A stretch of 9,088 nt of DNA from Planctomycetota bacterium (GTDB taxonomy: Bacteria > Planctomycetota > Brocadiia > JAJRTI01): the NCBI GenBank assembly GCA_024278415.1, contig JAJRTI010000988.1, positions 1 through 9,088 on the forward strand, given 5' to 3'. Below the pieces are notes generated by a model that saw only the letters and a list, made by a program, of their open reading frames with translations, searched no databases and was not told the DNA's origin. Positions 1 to 5,722 of the stretch are shown here, piece after piece (the stretch's first letter is position 1; every line of letters starts with the position of its first letter). A program made the position numbers and the translations under genes.

Positions 1-212
1 ACTCCCGTCGCACTGTCGAACCCGGTCCAGCGCCAACCCAGCGATTGGGGCGGCTGGCCGTCGCGCTGGTAGCCCACCGTGCAAGCGGGATCATCGAGCA
101 GGTTCGTGGCGCCCAGCGGAACGGAAACCACTTCCTCGGCTGGCAGAGCCAGGCGAGCGGCGACCACGGCAAGAACTGGCAGCAGACGTTTGATGGACAG
201 GATGGACAGCAT
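1..212 (-). CDS. Start of an unrecognised exported protein (runs off the left edge)
   Basis: Seventy codons are open from an ATG at 212 to the window edge, so this is only the N-terminus. It begins MLSILSIKRLLPVLAVVAA and continues RLALPAEEVVSV. That is a Sec-type signal peptide: a basic pair at residues 8-9, a hydrophobic core at about 10-20 and a likely cleavage site after ALPA near residue 25. The mature part begins with a short stretch containing TNLLDDPACTVGYQRDGQ and then GWRWTGFDSATG, which I cannot assign to a family. An AGGAG lies 11 nt upstream of the ATG, a little far but usable, and an extended -10 box sits about 85 nt upstream. Transcription is in the same direction as the large genes to the right, but 557 nt and a probable terminator separate it from them, so it is probably its own unit. 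The signal peptide makes a real gene likely; the function is unknown. Confidence 0.7.
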   Translation of the reverse strand, partial: MLSILSIKRLLPVLAVVAARLALPAEEVVSVPLGATNLLDDPACTVGYQRDGQPPQSLGWRWTGFDSATG

Positions 213-295
213 GACGGTTCGTGCTCCTCTCGTTCTGCACGTGGATTACAGGTCCGGATTTCATCGTCGCCGACAGCGAGAGTCGTCGCTTGCTC

Positions 296-304
296 ATTGT
301 AGCA
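296..304 (-). promoter_or_regulatory. Candidate extended -10 promoter for the left-edge gene
   Basis: Read on the minus strand these nine bases are TGCTACAAT, a close match to the extended sigma-70 -10 element TGnTATAAT. The expected -35 position holds only a poor hexamer (TTCGGA at 18-nt spacing), which extended -10 promoters tolerate. It would give a leader of roughly 75 nt before the ATG at 212. This is a pattern match only. Confidence 0.4.
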
Positions 305-364
305 TGCCCTGATCCTTGATCCGAACCTGGCGGCGTTACCATACCCAAGCGCCAAGACCTACAT

Positions 365-507
365 AGTCTCTGTCGCGAAATGCACGGAGCCCGCTTGTAG
401 CACGCACGTCAGTGCGTTCCGTTCTGTGGTTTTCCGCATTACCGGCCAGAGACGCTCTTACGAGCGCGCTACAAGCGCCCGTCGCGTGGCGTGTCGCGAC
501 GGACACT
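365..507. repeat. 143-bp palindromic interspersed repeat, copy 1
   Basis: This segment aligns without gaps to 3961-4103, with about 17 differences in 143 bases by eye (near 88% identity). Its ends are inverted: it begins AGTCTCTGTCGCGAAATG and the reverse complement of its right end begins AGTGTCCGTCGCGACACG. Further in, each arm carries a small perfect hairpin: CGCAC-GTCA-GTGCG on the left (402-415) and CGCTC-TTAC-GAGCG on the right (453-466). The two hairpins differ in sequence, but each is self-complementary. On the minus strand it is open in the same frame as copy 2, encoding a shared stretch that includes RTERTDVRATSGLR. It carries no transposase, so it would have to be moved in trans. 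Its right edge joins directly to the methyltransferase remnant. I see no clear target duplication around this copy. Confidence 0.85.
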
Positions 508-615
508 ACCGAATTCATCAGCAAGTGGCAGAAGGCTGAGTTGTCCGAGCGCTCCGCCTGCCACGAGCACTTCCTAGACCTGTGCGCGCTTGTTGGGCAT
601 CCCACGCCCGCGGCA
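508..615 (+). pseudogene. Remnant of an MmeI-type DNA methyltransferase N-terminus
   Basis: The plus-strand frame from 508 reads TEFISKWQKAELSERSACHE and then HFLDLCALVGHPTPAA. From memory, this follows the N-terminal signature of the large MmeI-like class I DNA methyltransferases (type IIG restriction-modification and related proteins): 'EFIxKW...LxERxxxxEHFxDLCxLxGxPTPAE' within the first 50 or so residues. Those proteins are usually about 900 residues or longer. Here the similarity fades after about residue 36, where the family normally continues toward a 'D..G..Y/F.FE' stretch, and no methyltransferase motif follows before the fusion gene's 3' end at 770. The original start codon is missing, because the 143-bp repeat ends at base 507 exactly where the homology begins. 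I read it as a dead 5' fragment left by rearrangement or decay. The frame stays open upstream through the repeat and downstream to about 786, but those parts look unrelated. Confidence 0.65.
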
Positions 616-618
616 GAG

Positions 619-641
619 GGCGCCCTTACGGTCGCCACTAC
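619..641. repeat. GTAA-loop mini-hairpin, related in design to the 143-bp repeat arm
   Basis: GGCGCCC (619-625), TTAC (626-629) and GGTCGCC (630-636) form a seven-position stem with one mismatch. On the minus strand it reads GTAG, then the stem around a GTAA loop. The right arm of the 143-bp repeat has the same layout: GTAG, CGCGCTC, GTAA, GAGCG. It is too short and diverged to call a third copy; it may be a decayed relative or a convergent hairpin. Confidence 0.4.
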
Positions 642-724
642 GAGCGCGGCCCCTCGAGTCGGCACCGTCCGCTACCCGCGCATCGTCCCGGCCGACGGGG
701 CGAGGGCGCAGACCCGCATCCCGG

Positions 725-745
725 CCTTCCCCCAGGGGGAGAAGG
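725..745 (-). terminator. Hairpin just past the DUF6807-HEAT gene, probable terminator or 3'-end stabiliser
   Basis: The 21 bases form a nine-pair stem with a three-base loop, 25 nt beyond the stop codon at 770-772. In the minus-strand RNA all nine pairs form, one as G-U; in the plus-strand RNA that same pair would be a C-A mismatch. This favours a role for transcripts of the gene at 770. The flanking text (CTTCTCCCCCTGGGGGAAGG followed by CCGGGATGCGGG) resembles the CTCCCCCTGGGGGAG-type hairpin common between genes in GC-rich bacteria. No U-tract follows, so intrinsic termination is not certain. Confidence 0.55.
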
Positions 746-769
746 AGGCGAGCGGCGCGGCGGAGGCCG

Positions 770-3700
770 TCACTTCCCAATCATGAGCCCCGCGCAAGTC
801 CAGTGGGGGTTGCCGCCCGCGTCGCGGAACTCCACGTCGAGGAACCCGTCCTCCACGTCGACGTCGAAGAACAGCTCCCTCACCTCCCCAGCCCTGTTGC
901 GGATCTTGCGCAGCTTGAACTCGCCTTCCGCGAGCACCTCCATGCGGTCGTGGCTCGTGGTCATGTCGCCGAGGAACACGGTGACCACGTGCGCGCCGTT
1001 GGGCACGCGCACGCGGAAAGTCCTGGGCCGGGTATCGAACAGGAAGTCGCGCTCCAACGCGGAGCCCTTCTGCCGATCCCTCGCCGCACTGGGCGCCTTC
1101 AGCCAGCCATACCCCCGCGCATCGGTGTAGGTGGTGGATTGGCTCACCTCCATGAAGTTCTCCATGACCGGCGCGCCCTGGGGCTGGAAGTCGAACTTCA
1201 GGCCTCCCTTGCGCTCCAACAGCTTGATCGCGAGCTTGGCCTCCTCGGCCACGTCCGTGTCGCCCAGACACGACTTGGCCAGCGCGATCGCGTCGTCGCA
1301 GGGGTAGCTCGGCAGCGCGGCAAGGATGGCTTTCTTCTCCTCGGCGCGCTGGGCCAAGCCCATGGCCTCGCGCAACAGCTTCACCGTGGCGGCCGGCGGC
1401 CGAGACGAGGGCAGGGTGGCCTGCTTGATGTACCCGCGCAGCGCGAGCACATGGTTCACGAGATTCGTCTCCTGCTTCGCGAGGCTTAGCAGGTCGGCCA
1501 TGGGCGACGGGTCGGCCCAATCGGCGAGCGCCTGGATCGCGGCCTTCTTCACCGCCGGGCTCTGGCTCGCCAACTGCCCTCGGATCGCGGCCAGCGCTTT
1601 GGGGCCGCCGATGCGATGCAGGATCGCCAGCAGCCGCGCCTTGGCGTCGTCATCGGCCGTGGCCAAGCCGGCGACCACCGGCTCCGCGCTGGCATTGGGG
1701 TCGTTCAGGCGCGCACACGCGGCCGAGAGGGCCTGCGCGAGATCGCGCCGGGCGGCCGCCGGCTGGGCGGCCGGCAGCCGCACGGCCAGGGCCGGCAGTT
1801 CGTCCATGCCCGCGCGCGAGCCCAACGCCTTGCACGCGGCCTTGTGCACCTTTGCATCGTACGGATCGAGTGCGTCGAAGAGCACAGGCATGACCGCGCG
1901 GTACTCGCGCCCCACGAGCGCGCGGATGAGCACGACGCGAGCCGCGGGGCCGGCGCGCTTCACGGCTTGGGCCATCGTCGCGTCCACGCCATCCGCATCC
2001 AACAGCAGCAGGCTCTCCGCCGCGGCCTTGCCCGCGCGGCCGCCGGCCGCGGCCGTCTTGGTGAGCAAGGCGACGTGCGACGCATCGCCAAGCACGCCCA
2101 GGGCGCGAATGGCGGCCACGCGCACGCCTTCGTCCGTGCTCGTCGCGGCCTTGAGCGCGGCCGGCGCGGCGAGCCGGTCCCTGCGTGCGCGCAGCGCGGT
2201 GATGAGCGCCACTTGCGCGTCGGGCCGGAGCGACGGCAGAGCGGCCGCGAGCGCCTTTGTCGCGGCCTCGCCAGGGACGCGGCTGGAAAGCTTAGCGGCC
2301 GCGCGGCGCACGAGCGCATGGTCGTCCTTGAGGAGTGCGAGCAGCGTGGGCAGGGCGGCTTGCTTCTGTGCGCGCACGAGGCCTTCGAGCGCTGCGGCCC
2401 GCGTGCGCGGGTCGTGGCCTCCCGCGAGCAGTTCGCGATACACAGCGATTCCGGCCGCGGCTTGGCCGGCCTCGCACATGCGGTCCGCGCAGAGCAGGCG
2501 AGCGTCGGCCCGGAGAGCGGCGAGCCTGCCGGCCGCCTTCAACTCGGCCAAGCGCCTGGCCGCGGCCGCGCCTCCGATGCGGCCAAGCGCCTCGATGGCC
2601 GCGGCCGCGAGCGCAGGGGCTTGGCCCGCGGCGAGCGTCGCCAGAGCCGGCACGGCCTGGCGGTCACTGCGCTCAGCCAGGGAGTTGACCACGCCGATGC
2701 GGAGCTTGCCCGTGACGCGGGCGAGCGCGGCCCGCAGCGCCGCTCCAGCCTTGGGCGCGGGGATGCGTTGGAGCGCAAACCTCGCCGCGTTGGAGAGCTT
2801 TTCATCGGCCAGCAACTCGGCCAGCGCCGGAACCGACAGGTCCGTGCCCACCTCGGAGAGGCGATGGCAGACGAACTGTTTGCAGGCGAACGTTGCATCG
2901 CTCGCGAGCAGCGCGGCCAAGCGCGCCTCGGCCTTCGCGCGCAACGCCGGCGATGCCTGAGCGGAGCGGATCAGGGTTGTGGCGCGCAGCAGCGGCTTCC
3001 GGCTTTCGCCCACGCGGTAGTTCTTGATCGCATCCAACACGCGGTCCAACTGCGCGGCTGCGGCGTTCGGCGCGTACTGCTGGAACAGCGCGGCGATGCC
3101 CGCCTCGTTCACGTCGCCGGCATGAACAACCACGCGGTATCGCAGCCGCACCTCCTCGCCTTTGCGGAAGCGGATGTCCTTGCCGTTGGGCGGCCAATAC
3201 ATCGGCGTGGGCGACATGAAGCCGTAGTCGCGGGTGAACCACTTGCACGGGTACCAGCGGTTGGCCGGGTTCTGGAACAGCGCGACGCCCTCCGTGACGC
3301 CGCCGCGCGTGCCGTAGTAGTCGCACCACGGCGAGGCCTTGCCGAACGTGCCTTTCTCGCCTTCGCTCCCCTCCGCGTTCACCAGCGTTCCCCCGGACTT
3401 CACGCTCAGCTCCGGCATCATGCGCACGGAGAAGAGCGAGTGGTTGGTTTTGCGCACCGTCACGTCCGTCAGCATGTGAAGCGTGACATCGAAGTCGATG
3501 AACCGTAGATCGGCCGACGGCGCGCGGATCGCGACGCGGCGCCGATCGCGCATCACCGGCTCCGCTCCGGGCTTCTGCCAAATGCACTCGTCCGTGAACA
3601 CGACCGCCTCGCCCTGGGCCTGCACGAGTTTTGGGCCAACAGATTTGATCTGCCCGTTCTCGATGTGGCCGTGCGGCTGCCAGAAGTTGTGGTTGTTGAC

Positions 3701-4003
3701 GCGGTCGCAGCCGAGCCAGATGGAGTTGTGGTGCGGGTATTGATTCGGCACCGACTCGACGGTGACCGACTTGCCCGACCGCGGCCCGATGACCGGCCAG
3801 AAGTAGGGCTTCTTCAACTTCGGCCCGAAGCGGTACACGGTGAAGATCTTGCCCGCGACGGCGACCGCGAGTTGGTCCTTGCCGAGCGTCGCGGCCAGGG
3901 GCTGGGGAGCGGCGGAGGCAATGCTGGACGCGATCACAGCAAGGCAGACCGCGGCCAATGAGTGTCCGTCGCGAAATGGGCGGAGCCCGCTTGTAGCGCG
4001 CAC
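770..4003 (-). CDS. Exported DUF6807-HEAT-repeat-galactose-binding-like fusion protein
   Basis: This is a protein of about 1,077 residues with three parts. Residues ~36-300 are a DUF6807 domain (Pfam 'PmoA' family, function unsettled) with YFWPVIGPRSGKSVT, the conserved YPHHNSIW (89-96) and a closing RLRYRVVVHAGD strand; the same pattern recurs in the compact paralogue at 5723-6643. Residues ~330-940 are an alanine-rich array of paired helices of about 30 residues (for example VRVAAIRALGVLGD), typical of HEAT repeats. The last ~133 residues (FDFQPQ, then ARGYGWLKA, FRVRVPNG, HWTCAGLMIGK) look like the galactose-binding-like sandwich found beside pectin- and rhamnogalacturonan-active enzymes. 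The start is uncertain. The frame is open to 4351, but everything upstream is repeat sequence. The GTG at 4003 gives a plausible signal peptide with a basic n-region (R2, R8, R11) and the core LAAVCLAVIASSIASA. A TTG at 3958 would leave only that core. The n-region would then be encoded by the 143-bp repeat. Likely an extracytoplasmic sugar-related protein or scaffold; the exact activity is unknown. Confidence 0.85.
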   Translation of the reverse strand: MRATSGLRPFRDGHSLAAVCLAVIASSIASAAPQPLAATLGKDQLAVAVAGKIFTVYRFGPKLKKPYFWPVIGPRSGKSVTVESVPNQYPHHNSIWLGCDRVNNHNFWQPHGHIENGQIKSVGPKLVQAQGEAVVFTDECIWQKPGAEPVMRDRRRVAIRAPSADLRFIDFDVTLHMLTDVTVRKTNHSLFSVRMMPELSVKSGGTLVNAEGSEGEKGTFGKASPWCDYYGTRGGVTEGVALFQNPANRWYPCKWFTRDYGFMSPTPMYWPPNGKDIRFRKGEEVRLRYRVVVHAGDVNEAGIAALFQQYAPNAAAAQLDRVLDAIKNYRVGESRKPLLRATTLIRSAQASPALRAKAEARLAALLASDATFACKQFVCHRLSEVGTDLSVPALAELLADEKLSNAARFALQRIPAPKAGAALRAALARVTGKLRIGVVNSLAERSDRQAVPALATLAAGQAPALAAAAIEALGRIGGAAAARRLAELKAAGRLAALRADARLLCADRMCEAGQAAAGIAVYRELLAGGHDPRTRAAALEGLVRAQKQAALPTLLALLKDDHALVRRAAAKLSSRVPGEAATKALAAALPSLRPDAQVALITALRARRDRLAAPAALKAATSTDEGVRVAAIRALGVLGDASHVALLTKTAAAGGRAGKAAAESLLLLDADGVDATMAQAVKRAGPAARVVLIRALVGREYRAVMPVLFDALDPYDAKVHKAACKALGSRAGMDELPALAVRLPAAQPAAARRDLAQALSAACARLNDPNASAEPVVAGLATADDDAKARLLAILHRIGGPKALAAIRGQLASQSPAVKKAAIQALADWADPSPMADLLSLAKQETNLVNHVLALRGYIKQATLPSSRPPAATVKLLREAMGLAQRAEEKKAILAALPSYPCDDAIALAKSCLGDTDVAEEAKLAIKLLERKGGLKFDFQPQGAPVMENFMEVSQSTTYTDARGYGWLKAPSAARDRQKGSALERDFLFDTRPRTFRVRVPNGAHVVTVFLGDMTTSHDRMEVLAEGEFKLRKIRNRAGEVRELFFDVDVEDGFLDVEFRDAGGNPHWTCAGLMIGK

Positions 4004-4103
4004 GTCAGTGCGTTCCGTTCTGTAGTTTCCCGCATTACCAGCCAGAAACGCTCTTACGAGCGCGCTACGAACGCCCGTCGAGCGGCATTTCGCAACAGAC
4101 ACT
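3961..4103. repeat. 143-bp palindromic interspersed repeat, copy 2
   Basis: The length is identical to copy 1 at 365-507 and the two align without gaps. The left end AGTGTCCGTCGCGAAATG and the reverse complement of the right end, AGTGTCTGTTGCGAAATG, form a terminal inverted repeat with two mismatches over 18 bases. Both arms can be aligned for about 50 bases: GTAGCGCGC occurs in each, followed by the small hairpins CGCAC-GTCA-GTGCG (3999-4012) and CGCTC-TTAC-GAGCG (4049-4062). The flanks on both sides are AATG (3957-3960 and 4104-4107), a possible 4-bp target duplication, although AATG also begins the adjacent AATGACGAA repeats. An insertion of 143 + 4 = 147 bp is a multiple of three, so it would keep a reading frame. 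The left edge abuts the hydrophobic core of the fusion protein's signal peptide. Confidence 0.85.
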
Positions 4104-4159
4104 AATGACGAATGACGAAGTACCCAATGACGAATGAATGACGAAGCTCGAATGACGAA
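4104..4159. repeat. Five short direct repeats, AATGACGAA
   Basis: AATGACGAA occurs at 4104, 4111 (overlapping the first), 4126, 4137 and 4151. It is AT-richer than the surrounding genes, and it begins at the very base after the 143-bp repeat. It resembles the degenerate 'AATGACGAATGACGAAG' junk seen between genes in planctomycete-like and verrucomicrobial-like genomes (from memory). No coding role is apparent. Confidence 0.7.
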
Positions 4160-4255
4160 AGTTGGCGCCTCCGCGCCTTCGTGTGGGCCACGCCTGCCAT
4201 AGAGCTGTGCGGCCATGACATGCGTGCATTCCGTCATTGGGTACTTCGCCATTCG
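4109..4255. repeat. 147-bp unit bounded by a 24-bp inverted repeat
   Basis: The bases at 4109-4132 and the reverse complement of 4232-4255 match at 23 of 24 positions, with shared core CGAAGTACCCAATGACG. The 99-nt interior holds a small hairpin, GGCGC-CTCC-GCGCC (4164-4177). The unit fills most of the gap between the oxidoreductase stop (4293) and the fusion gene start. It could be a non-autonomous mobile element next to, or nested with, the 143-bp repeat. If transcribed it would also fold as a long stem between two co-directional genes. No transposase is present. Confidence 0.7.
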
Positions 4256-4292
4256 GATTCCCTCGTCATGGGGTCTCTTGTCATTCGTGCTT

Positions 4293-5624
4293 CTACAATC
4301 GCCACGGCGCTCGCATGGGCTTCGAAATCCACCGATCCGCCTCTGGGTCATCGACGAAGCGCTCGCGGTCAGGATCCCACTTCAGCTTCCGGCCCAAGCG
4401 CATCGCGATGTTGCCGAGCAGGCAGGCCGAGCAGGAACGATGGCCGATCTCGACCGGCGCGACCGTCTCGCCGCGGGTCTTGATGCACTCGAGGAAGTTA
4501 CCCTTGTGGTTCGTGCTCTTGTAGAGGTGCAACTCGCCGGGCCGGATGCGCGACTTCAGCAGCGACTTGGGGTGGGCGTCGATGTACCCGCGGTTCACGT
4601 GCACCCAGCCCTCCGTGCCCTCGAAGCGAACGCCAGCCTTCTGCTTGCGCGAGTCGGTGTAGATGATCTTGACGCCGTTGGCGTACGTGTACTCGATGCG
4701 GAACGGGCCGTGCACGTCCCACAGGCCGTCCTCGGGGAACTCGGCCTGCGCCTCGATCTCTACGGGCCCGGTGCGCTCGAGCCCCGCGCCCCAATGCGCG
4801 ATGTCCATGTGGTGCGCGCCCCAGCCGGTGACCATGCCCGCGCTGTAGTCGCTGATGCGCAGCCAGCCCGGCCGGCCGTAGCCCTTCTGCGGATGCACGC
4901 GCGGCTCCGTGTACGGAGCCCACGGCGCGGGGCCGAGCCACATGTCGTAGTCGAGGTTCTTGGGCACGGGCATGCTCGGCCAGAGCTTCGTGGCTGGGTC
5001 CCAACCCGTGGCGACGCGCACGGTGTGCAGTTTGCCGATGCGGCCGTTGCGAACCAACTCGCATCCGCGGCGGCAACGCTGGTCCGATCGCTGCTGGCTG
5101 CCCACCTGGAGCACGCGGCTGTAGCGCCGCACCGTGTCGCTCAGCACGCGGCCTTCCTCGATGGTCAGGCTCAGCGGCTTTTGAAGAAAAACATCCTTGC
5201 CGGCCCGCGCGGCCGCGAGCGCGGGGAGCACGTGCCAATGGTCGGGCGTGCAGACCATGACCGCGTCGATGTCGTCGCGCGACGTGACCTCGCGGAAGTC
5301 GCCGGTCGCCGCGCAGCCCTTGAACGCGCCTCCTCGCCTCTTGTCGCCGTATTTCTTCTCCACGAGCGCGAGCGCGTCCCGGGCGCGGTTGGAGTCCACG
5401 TCGCAGACCGCGAGCACTTGCACTTCCGGGAAGCCCATGAACGAGCGCATGTCGCCCCGGCCCATGCGGCCCACGCCGATGCAGCCCAGGGCGATGCGGT
5501 TGCTAGGCGCGGTGGCGCCGAAGACGGATGCCGGGACGATGGTGGGCGCGGCGAAGGCCGCGACGGAGGCCGCTGCGCTCCTGACGAAGTCGCGGCGGGA
5601 GATGGGTTTGGCTCTGTGGGGCAT
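4293..5624 (-). CDS. Tat-exported Gfo/Idh/MocA-family sugar oxidoreductase
   Basis: A 443-residue protein. The start MPHRAKPISRRDFVRSAAAS carries a twin-arginine motif (S9-R10-R11-D12-F13) and a weakly hydrophobic core ending near PASVFGA, so the folded enzyme with its cofactor should cross the membrane. Residues ~43-165 are a Rossmann NAD(P)-binding domain with the fingerprint G50-x-G52-x-x-G55, CTPDHWH (125-131) and LQKPLS (147-152). The lysine of the family's EKP motif is kept (K149), with glutamine in place of glutamate, a variant common in this branch. The C-terminal sheet domain has GAHHMDIAHWG (269-279), whose histidines lie in the active-site region of relatives, and it ends DDPEADRWISKPMRAPW, typical of the planctomycete and Bacteroidetes subgroup. 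The ATG at 5624 was chosen over an in-frame one at 5726 because it puts the twin-arginine motif at the N-terminus and leaves the upstream hairpin untranslated. The substrate is probably a sugar or sugar derivative. It lies between two DUF6807 genes. Confidence 0.92.
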   Translation of the reverse strand: MPHRAKPISRRDFVRSAAASVAAFAAPTIVPASVFGATAPSNRIALGCIGVGRMGRGDMRSFMGFPEVQVLAVCDVDSNRARDALALVEKKYGDKRRGGAFKGCAATGDFREVTSRDDIDAVMVCTPDHWHVLPALAAARAGKDVFLQKPLSLTIEEGRVLSDTVRRYSRVLQVGSQQRSDQRCRRGCELVRNGRIGKLHTVRVATGWDPATKLWPSMPVPKNLDYDMWLGPAPWAPYTEPRVHPQKGYGRPGWLRISDYSAGMVTGWGAHHMDIAHWGAGLERTGPVEIEAQAEFPEDGLWDVHGPFRIEYTYANGVKIIYTDSRKQKAGVRFEGTEGWVHVNRGYIDAHPKSLLKSRIRPGELHLYKSTNHKGNFLECIKTRGETVAPVEIGHRSCSACLLGNIAMRLGRKLKWDPDRERFVDDPEADRWISKPMRAPWRL

Positions 5625-5652
5625 GGCTTCGTCTCGAAGGGCTGGAGTGGCT

Positions 5653-5698
5653 CGGGGACATGAACCAAGGACGCGAAGCGTCCGACTTCGTGTCCCCG
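5653..5698 (-). promoter_or_regulatory. Nested intercistronic hairpin between the DUF6807 and oxidoreductase genes
   Basis: An eight-pair outer stem (CGGGGACA at 5653-5660 with TGTCCCCG at 5691-5698) encloses a perfect six-pair inner hairpin, GGACGC-GAA-GCGTCC (5669-5683). It lies in the 98-nt gap, 25 nt past the DUF6807 stop and about 28 nt before the oxidoreductase ATG. It lacks a U-tract, so an attenuator, RNA-processing or message-stabilising element is as likely as a terminator. It could also be an interspersed repeat, since similar GAA-loop hairpins occur at 8613 and 4164. Confidence 0.55.
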
Positions 5699-5722
5699 GA
5701 ACCAGGGAACGGCAACCGAACG

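Noticed and set aside
412..786. A 124-residue plus-strand protein covering the repeat and methyltransferase remnant
   Set aside because: Only 508-615 shows family similarity. The front is repeat sequence and the back is the antisense of a hairpin region and the fusion gene's 3' end.
1326..3508. Long plus-strand open frames (544 and 630 codons) opposite the HEAT region
   Set aside because: They are antisense shadows caused by high GC and Ala-rich coding on the minus strand. Their translations are low-complexity Arg/Ala/Gly/His sequence with no family features, while the minus strand has clear domains.
4104..4159. CRISPR array
   Set aside because: The AATGACGAA repeats are 9 nt, partly overlapping and irregularly spaced, with no spacer-sized unique segments and no cas genes.
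4004..4351. N-terminal extension of the DUF6807-HEAT protein to an ATG at 4351
   Set aside because: It would run through both repeat units and overlap the 3' end of the oxidoreductase gene, and would bury the signal peptide about 130 residues inside the protein.
4215..5663. 482-codon plus-strand frame opposite the oxidoreductase
   Set aside because: The minus strand carries an unmistakable Tat signal, Rossmann fingerprint and family C-terminus. The plus frame looks like compositional noise.
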